This document shows, piece by piece, positions 47,588 to 58,544 of a stretch of DNA of 64,000 nucleotides. A model generated the notes under the pieces. The model did not search any database, was not told the origin of the DNA, and saw nothing but the letters and a program-made list of their open reading frames with translations. Source of the DNA: Cichorium intybus (taxonomy: Eukaryota; Streptophyta; Magnoliopsida; Asterales; Asteraceae); NCBI GenBank assembly GCA_023525715.1, contig CM042010.1:82709894-82773893 (forward strand), read 5' to 3'. The translations under genes and the position numbers were made by a program. Numbering within the stretch: the stretch's first letter is position 1; every line of letters starts with the position of its first letter.

Positions 47588-49697
47588 TTACACAGTTAGT
47601 ATAGGCACCCAAACTTGCTTGGCGCCAGCGGCTTTCGTAGACTTGGAAGATACAGACTTTTTCTTGGCTGGTTTGTTTGCAGAAGTTTCAACTTCTGAAG
47701 CATGGTTAGTTGAGTCCGAAGGTGGCTTTTCAAAATTTGGAGTTTTCACAACCCATTTTTGAACACTCTTTTTAGAGAACTTTTGAGAAAAGTGTTGAAA
47801 GCGATTTTTACTTTGGTTGAAACACTTAGGTTTTGAATTCATTGGAGGAGTAACGAATGAAGGTTTTGAGATGTTGCAACAATGACAGCAAATATTTGAT
47901 TGTTGCCGCTTAAGAATTTTCAGAGCTTTTTGAAAGTATAAAATAGTTTTGCCTTTTTCAAAATTTTTATATTTGGTTCCGAAAGGATTTTGCTGTTTGT
48001 TCTTTGAAGTTTCTGAAAAACTGGTTGATTTTAAGGAGTTTGGGTTGTCAGACTCGGAGTCATGTTTTTCAGAGATTGGGAGAACAGACTTTGCTGTTTT
48101 TACAATATATGCAACTTTGGGAAACTTTGAATGATAATCTAAACAGTTAGTAAATTGACGATAATGAACAAGTTTAGTGTTTGGAGTCGGAAGTAATCCC
48201 TTGTAGGTGTACCTGTGTAGTGCCATAGGAATGAGTTTCGGAGTATGATTTGAAGTGTTGAAGAAAGATTTAGAGTTTCTTGGATTGTAAAAGTGATTTT
48301 TCTGTTCAAATCTTGCGTGGGATCGAGGAGATCGGATGTCCTTTTGATTTAAGGTTGGTTTTATCTTTTTGTTTGTTAAATTTTTTTCCTTTGCTTTTTA
48401 ATAAATTTTTCTAGGTGAAGAGTCAGATAAAGAATCATTTAAAGAGTCTGACTCTTCCTGATTAACTTTAAGTTTTTCGAGAGAAGTATTTGTTTCCAAT
48501 TTTGAATTTTCTAAAAGATTATGTTGTAACACATCGACATATGATTTGGTGCCTGATCTGGATGGTTCAGAAGTCATTTTAGATGTATCATCAACATTTG
48601 GTTTTTTGATTGTAATTTTGTTAAAAATCGGTTCTGATGATAATTTTTGTTGGACTTTCCTCCATCTCAATTTCTTCATCAACGACTTCCTCTTCTGAAT
48701 TTTCCGAGTTGTTTAGACAAGGATTGAATTCTTCAGTAACGCAATTACTTTGTAAGTTTGAGAAGAATGAATGTTGTTGAGATGTTGAGTGAGAGTCATT
48801 TGGGACCGAGGTCATGTGTCTAGGCATGAATAGGACCGAAGTTATGTGTCTAGGCATGAATGAGACAGACATTATGGACAATTTGCTGCTTTCAACAGTG
48901 TCAACTTCCGAAAAATATGAAAAGGGAATTTTAGCTCCCTTACTTGATTCAGAGATGACAATTTCTGAATCAGCTAAGGAATTTTCGGATGAGTTTTTGT
49001 TCAGGTCCTCATCGTGTTTATCATCATACTCGTTTGATGGGTTTTTAAAGAAAGGACTTTGTTTGTTATAGACAGGATAATTTTTGTTTTTCGCTTTTCT
49101 CGCCCAACCCCAATTAAAAGTATTATCAAAAGTGTTTGTATTCGCAGGAGATTTGAAAACTTCAGTTGCATAGTACAACTGATCTATTAATTTGTTAAGT
49201 CTTACATTATCGCTACGGGATATATCCCTCTGCGAAGTCAAAAGATGATTTGAATTCTCTAACAAAGTTCTAGAAGTCTGTTCGATTTTCAAATCAGCAA
49301 TAAGCTAATCACAAAATAGCTTCCTATCCTTTAATGTATTCTTCAACTTTAACACTTCATCATACCCGTCATCCCGTTCCTCCAGGACTTGCTGATATGC
49401 TACTAAGGCATCTGCGCATGTGTTAGAAATTCTTTCTAGAGCAGGTTCTAAGTCAATAAAATAAATGTGATGAGAATGAAGCATTTGACGTACCTGTTCT
49501 ATTATGCTCACTCCTTTGCCGGCTCGATGGTTGAACATGAAGGCGTAATTCTTCGGCATGTAGGAGGATGTAACTTCAGCAGCGTCATGACAAGCTTGAC
49601 GCCCCCCAAACCAGGGATTGGAGTTTCTGAGGTTTTCTGAACAAACATACACTCGCCAACACCTTTCCTCTTTTGCATTTATTTTCAAAATGTTCAT
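47588..49697 (-). pseudogene. G2 gag C-terminal spacer region
   Basis: Frames 49697-49305, 49292-48621, 48682-48398 and 48226-47588 match G1 segments in the same order, ending in the basic KQVWVPILTV just before protease. One frame (49292-48621) has a short duplication of VPFMPRHxTSV-type residues. H cuts the region at 49740, just upstream of the segment that begins at 49697. Confidence 0.75.
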
Positions 49698-49740
49698 CTT
49701 CGTCCCCGGAGGACCAAACCTCGACGTGTCGGGACGTTGC

Positions 49741-50508
49741 TGTTGGATTAGGTGTCTAAGTCATGACTTATAATTTGTATTTATCTTGTTAATTGAAGCA
49801 AAGTCCATTTGGGTTGCCGTCATAGCAGGAGGATTGATGTAGAGTTAAGTAGAGAGAAAGGTTGATTTTTTAATTGTTTAATAAATCAATAGAAATAAAA
49901 TAAATAGTTTATTAATATATTAAAGTGATAATATATTAATTAGAAACTATATTAGTTAATTAGAAATTAATCTAGAATTAATTGGATTTAATTTGGTGAT
50001 TAATTTAATTAATTAAAAGTGTAGGGATTGGTTAGTATTTATTCAATAGTTGAATAACTGGCTGGCCAATGGCAAGGGGCTAAGTTGGTGAAATTGTGGA
50101 GGCCACCTCCATAATTTCGAAACCCTAATTAGGGTTTAGAAGGCTTGGTCCAAATGGTCAACATGCTTGTCCATTAAGGAGGCTCCTCTAGGGTTTTGAC
50201 TGTAACCCTTGGAGGCTATAAAAGGAACCTCCTGGCCACCCTAATATCTGTGCCATTTTATCTATCTCTCTGGACCTCTGCTGTTTTCTCGATTGCTTGG
50301 GTGTGACTCCATTTGAGGCACGACAATTGTGCTGCTAGCTTCTGGATCAAGATTCACAGGTTGGTTTTTCTTATCCAAATTCTTTAGAAAATTTACTGTT
50401 GGCCTTAGGATAATATTATATGTTCATTAGAAGAAAAACATAGATCCTCATTATTAGGTTGCATGTGAACTTAGGATTTCTAGTTTATAGTTTGCTTAAA
50501 AGCTTTCA
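49741..50508 (+). repeat. 5' LTR of H
   Basis: 768 bp, TGTTGGATTAGG start and AGCTTTCA end. Alignable with the D LTR but visibly more diverged than D from E. TATAAAA at 50217-50223; AACCCTAATTAGGGTT near 50123. Confidence 0.92.
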
Positions 50509-50509
50509 G

Positions 50510-50521
50510 TGGTATCAGAGC
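50510..50521 (+). other. Primer-binding site of H
   Basis: TGGTATCAGAGC, one base after the LTR. Confidence 0.92.
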
Positions 50522-51653
50522 CTCTTTGTTTTTCTTGTGAATTGCTATAATTGCTTTGTATGATGAAGGGTAATTTGTGAAATTTTGACCCTCCATAAGG
50601 CCATCATCGATTTTATGGCTAGGGCTTTGAAAACCCTAGCCTCCACCCGTTGTCTGCGATTTCTACATGCTAGGGTTTTGTAGGTTTCTTATTTTTGGTA
50701 ACTGTGATTGTTTAAAAACAGGAAACCTTAAGCCCATTAATTGTTGTATGCGAAATCTAGGGGTTTATGATATGTAAATTAATTTGATTAATTTTTTGAT
50801 TCCTATCTTGATTTAATTAGTTTAATCAAATAGTTTAATTAAAAGATAAATTAAATCACTTAAAGGTTTAAATTTAATTTTTGAAATTAAAGGTTAATTA
50901 GCGAAAATTAAAAGAATAAAACCTAAAATATTTTAAAAGTTTAAAATATATCTTATACATAATATAATTAAAAGTTAATATTATTTGTATAATATTAAAT
51001 TGGTTAGTATTACCGTTAGTTGGCCTCATTCACAAAACTGTCATATAAAGAGGGTATAAGGCGACTGCCTATAAAATGGTAGTCTAATGGGTGTCCATTC
51101 TCACCCACCGCTCTCCTGGTCAGTCTAGTGTCGTTAGCCGAACGGGTTTGATAGAACCACTTAAGCGTCTTAAAAGTATAATGCTATTATTGAAAGTACT
51201 AGAACAATTCATTAAAGCCCCAATCTAGTTACTTTGGGAAAAATATGAATGAGTTGTTAATCCATGAAATTGCACATTGCGCTTTATGAAACATTGGTGG
51301 AGCGCGTGTGGTTAACCGGCACACCAATAGGGGTTCATAAAGAGTTGCAATGGGTTTCTTGATTTTACCATTATTGATGGAGGGTGTGTGGTCCTCGGCA
51401 TCCCAGTCACAAACAGTGGAGCACATCCGAGATTAAACATGCCATTGAATAGTTCAATGAATCTCAACAGATCTAGGAATTTCATAAGATGAAATTGATA
51501 AGTGTATTATCTACCTTAATGACCATTATGTTGTGATTACAACATCCTTCTTCACACCATAGTTGGGGTATTTTGGATCCTAGCCTTAAGAAATAATATA
51601 TTGGGTAATTATTTAGAAGGATTGATTAAACTAATAAATTCTGTTTATTGTAG
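50522..51653 (+). ncRNA. Structured untranslated leader of H
   Basis: Conserved blocks with D: ACCGTTAGTTGGCCTCATTC near 51010, AGGCGACTGCCTATAAAATG near 51058, CGTTAGCCGAACGGGTTTGA near 51132. Hairpin 1 is intact (51275-51352); the second motif copy at 51379-51400 is degenerate. The leader frame that is open in D and E is closed in H by a TGA within hairpin 1, so the conservation is not protein-driven. Confidence 0.62.
51275..51352 (+). promoter_or_regulatory. Leader hairpin 1 of H
   Basis: The best-paired copy: CATTGC/GCAATG, CTTTATGAA/TTCATAAAG and ATTGGTG/CACCAAT enclose a loop containing GTGTGGTTAACCGGC. Compared with D (CTTTGTGGA/TCCGCAAAG), both arms have changed while keeping most pairs. 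Confidence 0.75.
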
Positions 51654-52391
51654 ATGTCTAAATCAAGTGTCAATTCTCTCCCTTCTCATCCTTCACCCAT
51701 TTCTGAGAGCATCAGAAAGCACCTGCCAAATATGGAAAGGCTGACTGGCCTAAACTGTAAGGAATGGCTTCACAATTGGAGACTGGTTCTCGTTGTTGCT
51801 GGCAAGCTACATCTCATTGAGCATCCGATCCCGGTTCCACCGGAACAAGTCATCATAAAAGATCTTTATGATGAGCAGGACTTCTTAGTTGATGAATCTG
51901 AAGAAATTCGTGACCTCATGCTATTAACCATTGACCCCGAGTTCTGCAGGGATTTTGAATCCCTGGGGCCATATGAGTTAATACAATTGGTTGAGGAAAA
52001 GTTCCAAAAACCAGTTGAAGAGGTACGAGCTAGGATCTTCAAAAGACTTGCAGAGTGTAAGCTAAAAGAAGGAAGTACCGTCGATTCACATGTGCTCCAG
52101 ATTGAAGCATACATAGACGAATTTTACAAACTTCGTTATTCCATGAGTCAGGAGATGAGTGTTAACATCCTACTCGCTACTCTGACTAGTAAGTACGATC
52201 TGTTCATTCAAACGTATAGAAAGGAAGTCCAGAATAAGGCTTTTATGGAAATACGTCCACTGTTGACTTTATACGAGTCAATCTTGGACAGGCATAGCTC
52301 CAATAATTCAGCTACTTCTGGATTGAGTCCAGTGAAGAGATGCAGCAAGAAACGATCTAGACTGGACATGTCTCAAACTGGGAATCCATAG
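51654..52391 (+). CDS. H gag-like protein, 245 codons
   Basis: ATG at 51654 is the first start after the leader and opens one uninterrupted frame to TAG at 52389. The protein has a copia gag (UBN2-type) layout: NMERLTGLNCKEWLHNWRLVL at residues 25-45, then helices with DLMLLTIDPEF, YELIQLVEEKF, and a C-terminal LRYSMSQEMSVNILLATL. It lacks a zinc knuckle and ends in a short basic KRCSKKRS tail. It differs greatly from the D/E gag. It could coat or package H RNA, or be a relic; the open frame suggests recent function. Confidence 0.72.
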   Translation: MSKSSVNSLPSHPSPISESIRKHLPNMERLTGLNCKEWLHNWRLVLVVAGKLHLIEHPIPVPPEQVIIKDLYDEQDFLVDESEEIRDLMLLTIDPEFCRDFESLGPYELIQLVEEKFQKPVEEVRARIFKRLAECKLKEGSTVDSHVLQIEAYIDEFYKLRYSMSQEMSVNILLATLTSKYDLFIQTYRKEVQNKAFMEIRPLLTLYESILDRHSSNNSATSGLSPVKRCSKKRSRLDMSQTGNP

Positions 52392-54195
52392 GATCGGATG
52401 CAGTCACTGAAAGATTGAAAGACGCTCCTAGGTCAAAATCTTTTGAAAGCTCGGGTATATCTAAAAACCTCAAAACTCCTGATCCATAATTCCTTGATGC
52501 ATAATGTGATAGTCACATTTTTGGTTTGTATGCAGGGAATGAGTAGGATGCGGGACTTTGGCGCATAGGAGCACAATTGGATTGGATTTCCAACTCATGC
52601 AGTATTGAAGTTCAGTTAGATATTAAAATCTTGTTATTAGCTTATTAGATGCGTGCCACATTGTCTATCATATAATACATTGTTCAAGGATTTTATTTTA
52701 ATAAAATAGTTGATTTTGTTTAAACACATGGTTGCTTGAATTATCCTTGAAATGTTGTATGATTGTGTTAAATGCATGATTAGTAATAACTTGAATGTTG
52801 ATGCATCCAAAGTGTTTGGATTTAGGAATTGTGTCCTTTATGATTGTTAAAATAAATGTTATAAGAATCAATTCAACCAAAGGTCCAGTTGGACAGGACT
52901 TTGGAATCATTTGACTTAGAGTCACATGATGAATTGAGTTCTTAATGTGGCAAGAAATGAGTCACCCAAAGATCCAGTTGGACAGGACTTTAGAATCATT
53001 TGACTTAGAGTCAGATGATGGTTAAGTTCTTTATACAGCACATGTGGCAAGAAATGAATCACCCAAAGATCCAGAGGATAGGATTTTGGAATCAGTCGAC
53101 TTAGAGTCAAGTGATGATTGCAAGTCTTGAACAAAGTAACAAAGTCATAAGTTTACATAGAGATGTAACAGACATTAAGATTAGGAGCACGAACACATCA
53201 GTTACTGTGTATTGCTCGAATCTTCGAAAAGAACACAATTAGTTATACTTTGCAATATTTGAGATTCGGTATGACGAATATGGCTTCGCTTATCAGAATA
53301 AGCTATTGAATTGAATCTTTGAACGGTTCAAGGACTTCAAAGGAAGTATAAAATCCACAGAACCTAAGTGTCATCATAAACTGAGAAATAATTCACAGTT
53401 TATTCTCTTCCAAGAACATTAATGGTTATAATGTGTCTTAGGGAAGAGAATGGAGCTTTAATCGAAATAATTCGATTCTCGATGCATGAGATACATCGTC
53501 AATTAGTTTCTGATGAATTGAATACTAAACCACTCAAACCATATAAACCACATTCCGACCACATCGTAAGACTAAGTAGGTCCTGCAGACACTGTCTGAA
53601 ATGTAAAGCTAGGATTGTCCCACTTGCACATAGAAAGTCTAGGGTCTTGTAGTGTTCGTCTGAACCTCATGACTAGCCTGAACCTGATCAGCAATGTCGT
53701 TTCATTGGCTATCCCGCTGTACCTATAAAAGAAGAGAACTTTTAGAAAGAACTCATGCTCTAAGGAAATAGTGGGAGTTGGGGCAGTCCTGAATGAGTTC
53801 AGGATCAACCAAGTGAAAGAACCTTTGGTCACCACTAGGCTTGGAGCAGAAATCAGATTTCTGTTTTAAAACTGACATAATCTCCTCTTAACCAGTAGTA
53901 TTGATCACCATCATAAGCATTTATGATCGGGGTGACATACCGATTGGTGGTAAAACACTATAGTTGGTACGGATTAACAATCCGACTACTTGGAAGCATT
54001 GGTGAGCCCGGTTGCTACCAAACAAGAGAACCTTAGGACGAGACACAGTCTATGTGAAAATTTGATTGATTATTACACCTGGTCTAAAAACCAGTGGGAG
54101 TAATTAAATCATCAAAAGAAAGAAACATGGACAGAAACATACCTTCAGAGCATCTGGTTGAGTGAGACGATACTCAGAGTCAAGTAATTGATTCC
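52392..54195 (+). other. Non-coding internal region of H
   Basis: No protease, integrase or RT motif found on either strand. Short patches (e.g. KARIVPLAHRKSRVL near 53605, a TTAGTGGGAGTT-like run near 53768) hint at a decayed downstream part, but no family is recognisable. It includes the tandem repeat at 52875-53125. Confidence 0.5.
52875..53125 (+). repeat. Tandem repeat, three units of about 90-97 bp
   Basis: Units with CAAAGATCCAGTTGGACAGG and CATTTGACTTAGAGTCA recur at about 52878, 52967 and 53064; the third is more diverged. Confidence 0.82.
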
Positions 54196-54200
54196 GGGAG
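54196..54200. repeat. Target-site duplication of X2 (left), GGGAG
   Basis: GGGAG here and at 62643-62647, directly outside the two X2 LTRs. Confidence 0.95.
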
Positions 54201-55302
54201 TGACAACGCCTAGTGATATCAAGTATTTTAGGCGTTGTTGAGCCCTGTTCTTGGTAAAATTATATCAAATATGCATGGGTATTCTCACCTTTCGTGTCAG
54301 GACTTGTCTGGAGAAAAAGAACAGAAACAGGGACTAAAAGTGTACAAAAAGGAAAAAGTATGGAAAGAATGCAAAATCAAGAGAAGACGTACGCGCGCCG
54401 CGGATTTATATCCTTCGCGACGCGGATGTAAGGCGGTGGAACACATTTAAATGACGAAAAAACGGGGAACGGATAAGTACGCGCGCCGCGGATTTCACAT
54501 TTGCGCGGCGCGGTCACGGGAAATTTGCAACTATAAATAGAGGCATTTCCAGCCGAAAACCCTAGCAAAGACCTGGTGTAAACATCGACCTAGAAGCTCT
54601 TTGACTTGAGGATTCCATTTCAGAAGCTATAATTTGGTATTTTCATGTTTTAGATTTTATTTCATTTTAGTTAAACATTTGTAAGCTTTGAGTTGGATCT
54701 TTGGGTGTGACAACCATTGATCTTCAGCTTAGGGTTCTGTTTTTAGTAGTGTTTGGTTACTGATTTAATGTTTGGATATTGGTTTTGATAAATGAAATCA
54801 TTCGGTTAATGTTAACATTGGTTTTTCGGTATTTTGGATGTTAGTTTGTGATTTGGTTGTTTGATTGTGATTGGATTTTGTTTGTGACCTAGTTAGGATT
54901 GTTTTCCCTTTGCTGAAAACAGTAGTTAACTTGGTTATATTGAGCATTAAACCTTGGCTATTAACTGTCTCATAGAACTGTTAGTTATTAGCTAGTTTGT
55001 GCTGTGCTTGGTTTTGCTAGTTTGAATGCCTTCAATTGCTCCTGATTCGGAGATGTACTTCTGAATTCAGAAAGTAACTAGGTCATTTGGACATAGCTAA
55101 GCTTGGCTTGGGTGTTGAATATTGCTTTGAGGTAGAAAAATAGAAATTGGTTCCTCCGACTATAGCCGTGACACTATCAGTTGGTAATCTCTCATCTAGG
55201 CTGACCACGTAGCTCTTGTGGATCGACCCTGACTCCACTATACTAGTGAATGTTAGGTTATTTCTTATTTTTGACCGCATGACGACCTCTGCGTGCACGT
55301 CA
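54201..55302 (+). repeat. 5' LTR of X2
   Basis: 1102 bp, TGACAACGCC start and GTGCACGTCA end. TATAAATA at 54532-54539. CGCGCCGCGG-type motifs at 54392-54424 and 54480-54515 lie just upstream of the TATA box. Confidence 0.96.
54532..54539 (+). promoter_or_regulatory. TATA box in X2 5' LTR
   Basis: TATAAATA, followed by GAGGCATTTCC. The identical element at 61871-61878 in the 3' LTR and its equivalent in X1 support a real promoter. Confidence 0.75.
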
Positions 55303-55307
55303 AATTT

Positions 55308-55325
55308 TGGCGCCGCTGCCGGGGA
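55308..55325 (+). other. Primer-binding site of X2 (tRNA-Asp type)
   Basis: TGGCGCCGCTGCCGGGGA, five bases after the LTR; one difference from X1 (GTT to GCT). Confidence 0.88.
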
Positions 55326-55343
55326 GCTGTGAGCTTAGAATAG

Positions 55344-55349
55344 GTGAGT
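55344..55349 (+). promoter_or_regulatory. Consensus 5' splice site in X2 leader
   Basis: AG|GTGAGT at 55342-55349 is a full match to the plant donor consensus, 18 bases after the PBS. X1 has AG|GTGATC at the same place. With the acceptor at 59300-59301 it could create a spliced mRNA for the 3' ORF. Use of the site is inferred. Confidence 0.45.
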
Positions 55350-55439
55350 AGTAGGAATTTGTTTCTTGCTTTTTGAAATTTCATTTTTTGGGTTAATTTC
55401 AGTTTGGTTTTGATTTTTGTGGGCGTATTGCACTAGTGC

Positions 55440-58400
55440 ATGCGTACCCGCAGGGGAGAGCAAGCATCCCCATTACAGTTTGATTCTGAAATTGAACGTA
55501 CTGCGCGCAAACTCCGTGCCCGTAGGCGTTTAAGCATCATGAATTATAGTCAAGTTAGCAGTAGTCCGGTCAGTGTTGCCCAGGATCCAGCAGGTGAGGC
55601 AACTGGGAGGTTTTCTATCCCTCCACTTTCGGAATTTCAGTTTGGAAGCTCGAGTGCTTCTGGTGGTGCAGTTTCAGCCCCTGCACCCATACCATCATGC
55701 ACTCCGCCTTCCATCCCACCATTTTTACCCGCTTCTCAACCACAATCCACCAATCCCTTTACATCTGCTATGACTTGGGGAGAGCCGACCCGAGATGGCA
55801 CCCCAACTCCTAGACAGCATACACCAACATCACAACCACAACCAGCCCTCTTTAAACCTCAACCTACATACCAACCAACACAACCTATACACTTTCAACC
55901 ACCGCCTCAACCGCAATACCAATACCCAGAGACGGAGGAAGTGTACGACGAGGAAGATGAAGGATGGGTGCCACCGGCACCGCAACCACAATGGAACCGA
56001 GGTCGGGGACCTCCCAGGCGAGCACCACCATACCAACCAGGTCAGCGGGAGTACAATGATCATCTTTACGGTAACCCCGCTCAACCCTTACATTTTGCAC
56101 AACCGAGACGGCAATCGGTTGCATCACATTTCCAACCGCGGGAATATGATGATTCGTCGCCGATCTATATTCCTGATAACATAGATTCGCAGGTAGAGAT
56201 TAGACCCCAGTTATTAGGAATATTACCAGAATTCAGAGGATATAAGCAGGATGATCCCTATAATCATTTGTATGAATTATTAGCGATCGCTAATGCTAAC
56301 AATCCCAGAAACACAAATAGAAATATTTTTAGGCTTAGACTGTTCCCGTTCACTCTTAAAGACAAAGCCAAGTATTGGTTTATATCCTTACCATCAAACA
56401 GTATCACTACGTGGGATCAACTCAAGGCGAAGTTCCTTCAGGAATTTTACATAGCGAGCAAAACAACAGAAATCAGAAGAGTTATCCAGGATTTTCAGCA
56501 AAAGCCTGGAGAGGCTTTTCATGAAGCTTTTGACAGATTGAAGGAATTGCTGAGATCCTGTCCACATCACGAGATTCCCAGATGGCAATTGGTCAAATTA
56601 TTCTTCGAGGGAGTTAGTGAAACACACCAAGCCATGATAAATGCCTCCTCTAGTGGGACATTTATGTGGCAAGATCCAGAAGAAGCCTGGAGATTTTTGG
56701 AGCAGTTGAGTAATGGCTCAAAAGCAAACTTCTCCACCAGGAAGACTACAAGTACGGCGGCAGCAGTAGGGGTTGACGCTGATTGGAAAAAGGAAGTGAA
56801 AAAGGAAATCAGTGAATTGAACAGAAAGTTTGATAGGCTTATGGCAACATTACAAAATGGACCGCCAAATTCGTCACAAGAAAGTCAAGGAGGATCTAGG
56901 ATGCAAGAAGCTAATCAAGTTTATGGCCAGGGTCAAGGTCAACACAATAATGGACGACCTTACAGGCCATACAACCAAGGACAACAACAAAATTTCAGGC
57001 AGAACAATTATCAGAATCAATCGAATAGTCAGCCTAGAAACCAGCAGCCAGCAAACAATGGAAACAACAACAACAGGGGACCCACCAACGCTACCAACAA
57101 TACTCCAGGGACCCAAGAAGAGATGATATCAAAGATGTATGATATGGTCACAGCAACACAACAACAATCTCAGGCGAACGCAAAGGCCATCGCAAATATG
57201 GAAAGACAAATAGGTCAAATGGCTGCAGACCAACAAAAGAGAGATAATGGCAAATTGCCTAGTGCTACTGAAGTCAATCCTACTCATAATCAACGTCCAG
57301 GGAAGGAGCAAGTCAATACTGTTGAATCAGGATGGCGAAAGGTTACTCTGGAGGATTTGTTCGAGGTAGGGAATGAAGTGGAACCAAAGGAAGAAGGAAA
57401 GGCTTTAAAGAGCGAGGAAGGTAAAGAAGGAGGAGTTCCGGTTGAGAATGGCACTCAACCCGAAATAGGTGAAAAGGTCCAAAAGGAAGAGCAACCAACG
57501 ATTGCAGGGATTAAGCAAAAGAAGAAGAATAAGAAAGAAAAGAAGAAGCAGGAAGCAACCAGATCAACGGGACCCTTAATGAATCAGCCCCTATGGGATG
57601 AGCTTAAGGATGCCCCCGAGGACACTAGGATTTTACAAGAAATGTGCGAACAAAATGGGAAGAACAAAGCACCTACGCCAAAAACGGTGAGATTGACTGT
57701 GAGAGCTAGCGAAGCATTATTGGGAACACTGCCCAAGAAGGAGAAGGACCCCGGATCACCATTGATCACTACAACCGTAGGGGACGTGGTTATTCGAAAC
57801 ACCTTACTAGACTTGGGAGCAAGTGTTAACATCTTGCCGGGATATCTGTATGACAAATACAAGAATGAAGAAATCGAGCCAGCTGAAGTTGTACTGCAGT
57901 TGGCTGACCAATCAACTAAGGTATCTAGGGGAAAGCTAACCAATGTCATAGTCAAAGTTGGTGATTTTTTCTACCCCGTGGATTTTCTGGTGATGGAATA
58001 TGAAAGTCCGGACGATGCGCCTGCGCTTATCTTAGGACGGCCATTCCTAGCCACTGCTGGTTCAGTGATCGACTGCAAGACTGGAGATATGGATATTTTC
58101 TTCGGGACCAGGAAAAGGAGATTGAATATGTTTGGGAACCCAATTTCGTTACCTTCGGAAGAAAACGGCAAACCAGCAGACAGAAAAACATTAATGGAGC
58201 CAGGAACCAGAAGCAAAGAAAAGATATGGACACGTACGGGGGAAGGTGGAAAGGAAGAAGTTTTAAAGGAAACCAAAAACCACCCGCTGTCTGCCATCGA
58301 CAAGGAACAACTGCCGGAAATGATAGAGATGATGGAAGCACGGCATCAGCAATATGAAAGAGAATCCAGGAAACGAGAGGCGAATGTTTTCGAGCTATTG

Positions 58401-58544
58401 AAATCTCAACAACAATGGATCAGTGGTGTGAGTGATCGGATGACGCAACTCACATCCCTTATGACGATGATGGCTAATAATGTCATGCCAGAATATCAGC
58501 AAATGTCATCAAGAGGCCAAGAAGAAGAAGAAGGGTCAGCTTAG
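55440..58544 (+). CDS. X2 gag-protease polyprotein, 1034 codons, intact
   Basis: ATG at 55440 is the first in-frame start after the leader, and the frame is uninterrupted to TAG. Order: short basic N-terminus, a Pro/Gln-rich region (about 45-235), retrotransposon-gag domain (about 260-400: GYKQDDPYNHLYELLAIA, LKDKAKYWFISLP, GEAFHEAFDRLKELLRSCP), a Gln/Asn-rich segment (480-600) without a CCHC knuckle, and a Lys/Glu-rich region. The aspartic protease has LLDLGASVNILPG at about 788-800 (Asp 791) and ALILGRPFLATA near 862. The C-terminus is helical (960-1015). Asp-Leu-Gly-Ala is the usual form in Athila/Tat proteases. The intact frame in a pol-less element suggests selection for gag or very recent loss. 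Confidence 0.9.
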   Translation: MRTRRGEQASPLQFDSEIERTARKLRARRRLSIMNYSQVSSSPVSVAQDPAGEATGRFSIPPLSEFQFGSSSASGGAVSAPAPIPSCTPPSIPPFLPASQPQSTNPFTSAMTWGEPTRDGTPTPRQHTPTSQPQPALFKPQPTYQPTQPIHFQPPPQPQYQYPETEEVYDEEDEGWVPPAPQPQWNRGRGPPRRAPPYQPGQREYNDHLYGNPAQPLHFAQPRRQSVASHFQPREYDDSSPIYIPDNIDSQVEIRPQLLGILPEFRGYKQDDPYNHLYELLAIANANNPRNTNRNIFRLRLFPFTLKDKAKYWFISLPSNSITTWDQLKAKFLQEFYIASKTTEIRRVIQDFQQKPGEAFHEAFDRLKELLRSCPHHEIPRWQLVKLFFEGVSETHQAMINASSSGTFMWQDPEEAWRFLEQLSNGSKANFSTRKTTSTAAAVGVDADWKKEVKKEISELNRKFDRLMATLQNGPPNSSQESQGGSRMQEANQVYGQGQGQHNNGRPYRPYNQGQQQNFRQNNYQNQSNSQPRNQQPANNGNNNNRGPTNATNNTPGTQEEMISKMYDMVTATQQQSQANAKAIANMERQIGQMAADQQKRDNGKLPSATEVNPTHNQRPGKEQVNTVESGWRKVTLEDLFEVGNEVEPKEEGKALKSEEGKEGGVPVENGTQPEIGEKVQKEEQPTIAGIKQKKKNKKEKKKQEATRSTGPLMNQPLWDELKDAPEDTRILQEMCEQNGKNKAPTPKTVRLTVRASEALLGTLPKKEKDPGSPLITTTVGDVVIRNTLLDLGASVNILPGYLYDKYKNEEIEPAEVVLQLADQSTKVSRGKLTNVIVKVGDFFYPVDFLVMEYESPDDAPALILGRPFLATAGSVIDCKTGDMDIFFGTRKRRLNMFGNPISLPSEENGKPADRKTLMEPGTRSKEKIWTRTGEGGKEEVLKETKNHPLSAIDKEQLPEMIEMMEARHQQYERESRKREANVFELLKSQQQWISGVSDRMTQLTSLMTMMANNVMPEYQQMSSRGQEEEEGSA

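Larger units (their letters stand above)
37821..49740 (-). mobile_element. G2: second SIRE-like copia element (minus), cut by H
   Basis: On the minus strand: gag C-terminal part (from 49740), protease, integrase, RT-RNase H (to 44042), a third ORF region (43632-39331), polypurine tract and 3' LTR 38978-37821. The 5' LTR, PBS and gag N-terminus lie beyond the H insertion, outside the window. It is homologous to G1 over its whole shared length. A long third ORF between RNase H and LTR is characteristic of SIRE/Maximus elements. Confidence 0.88.

Noticed and set aside
37821..52391. G2-H as a segmental duplication of G1-D
   Set aside because: Insertion points differ by about 200 bp in gag, target duplications differ, and H has a different gag from D. 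They are independent insertions into related elements.
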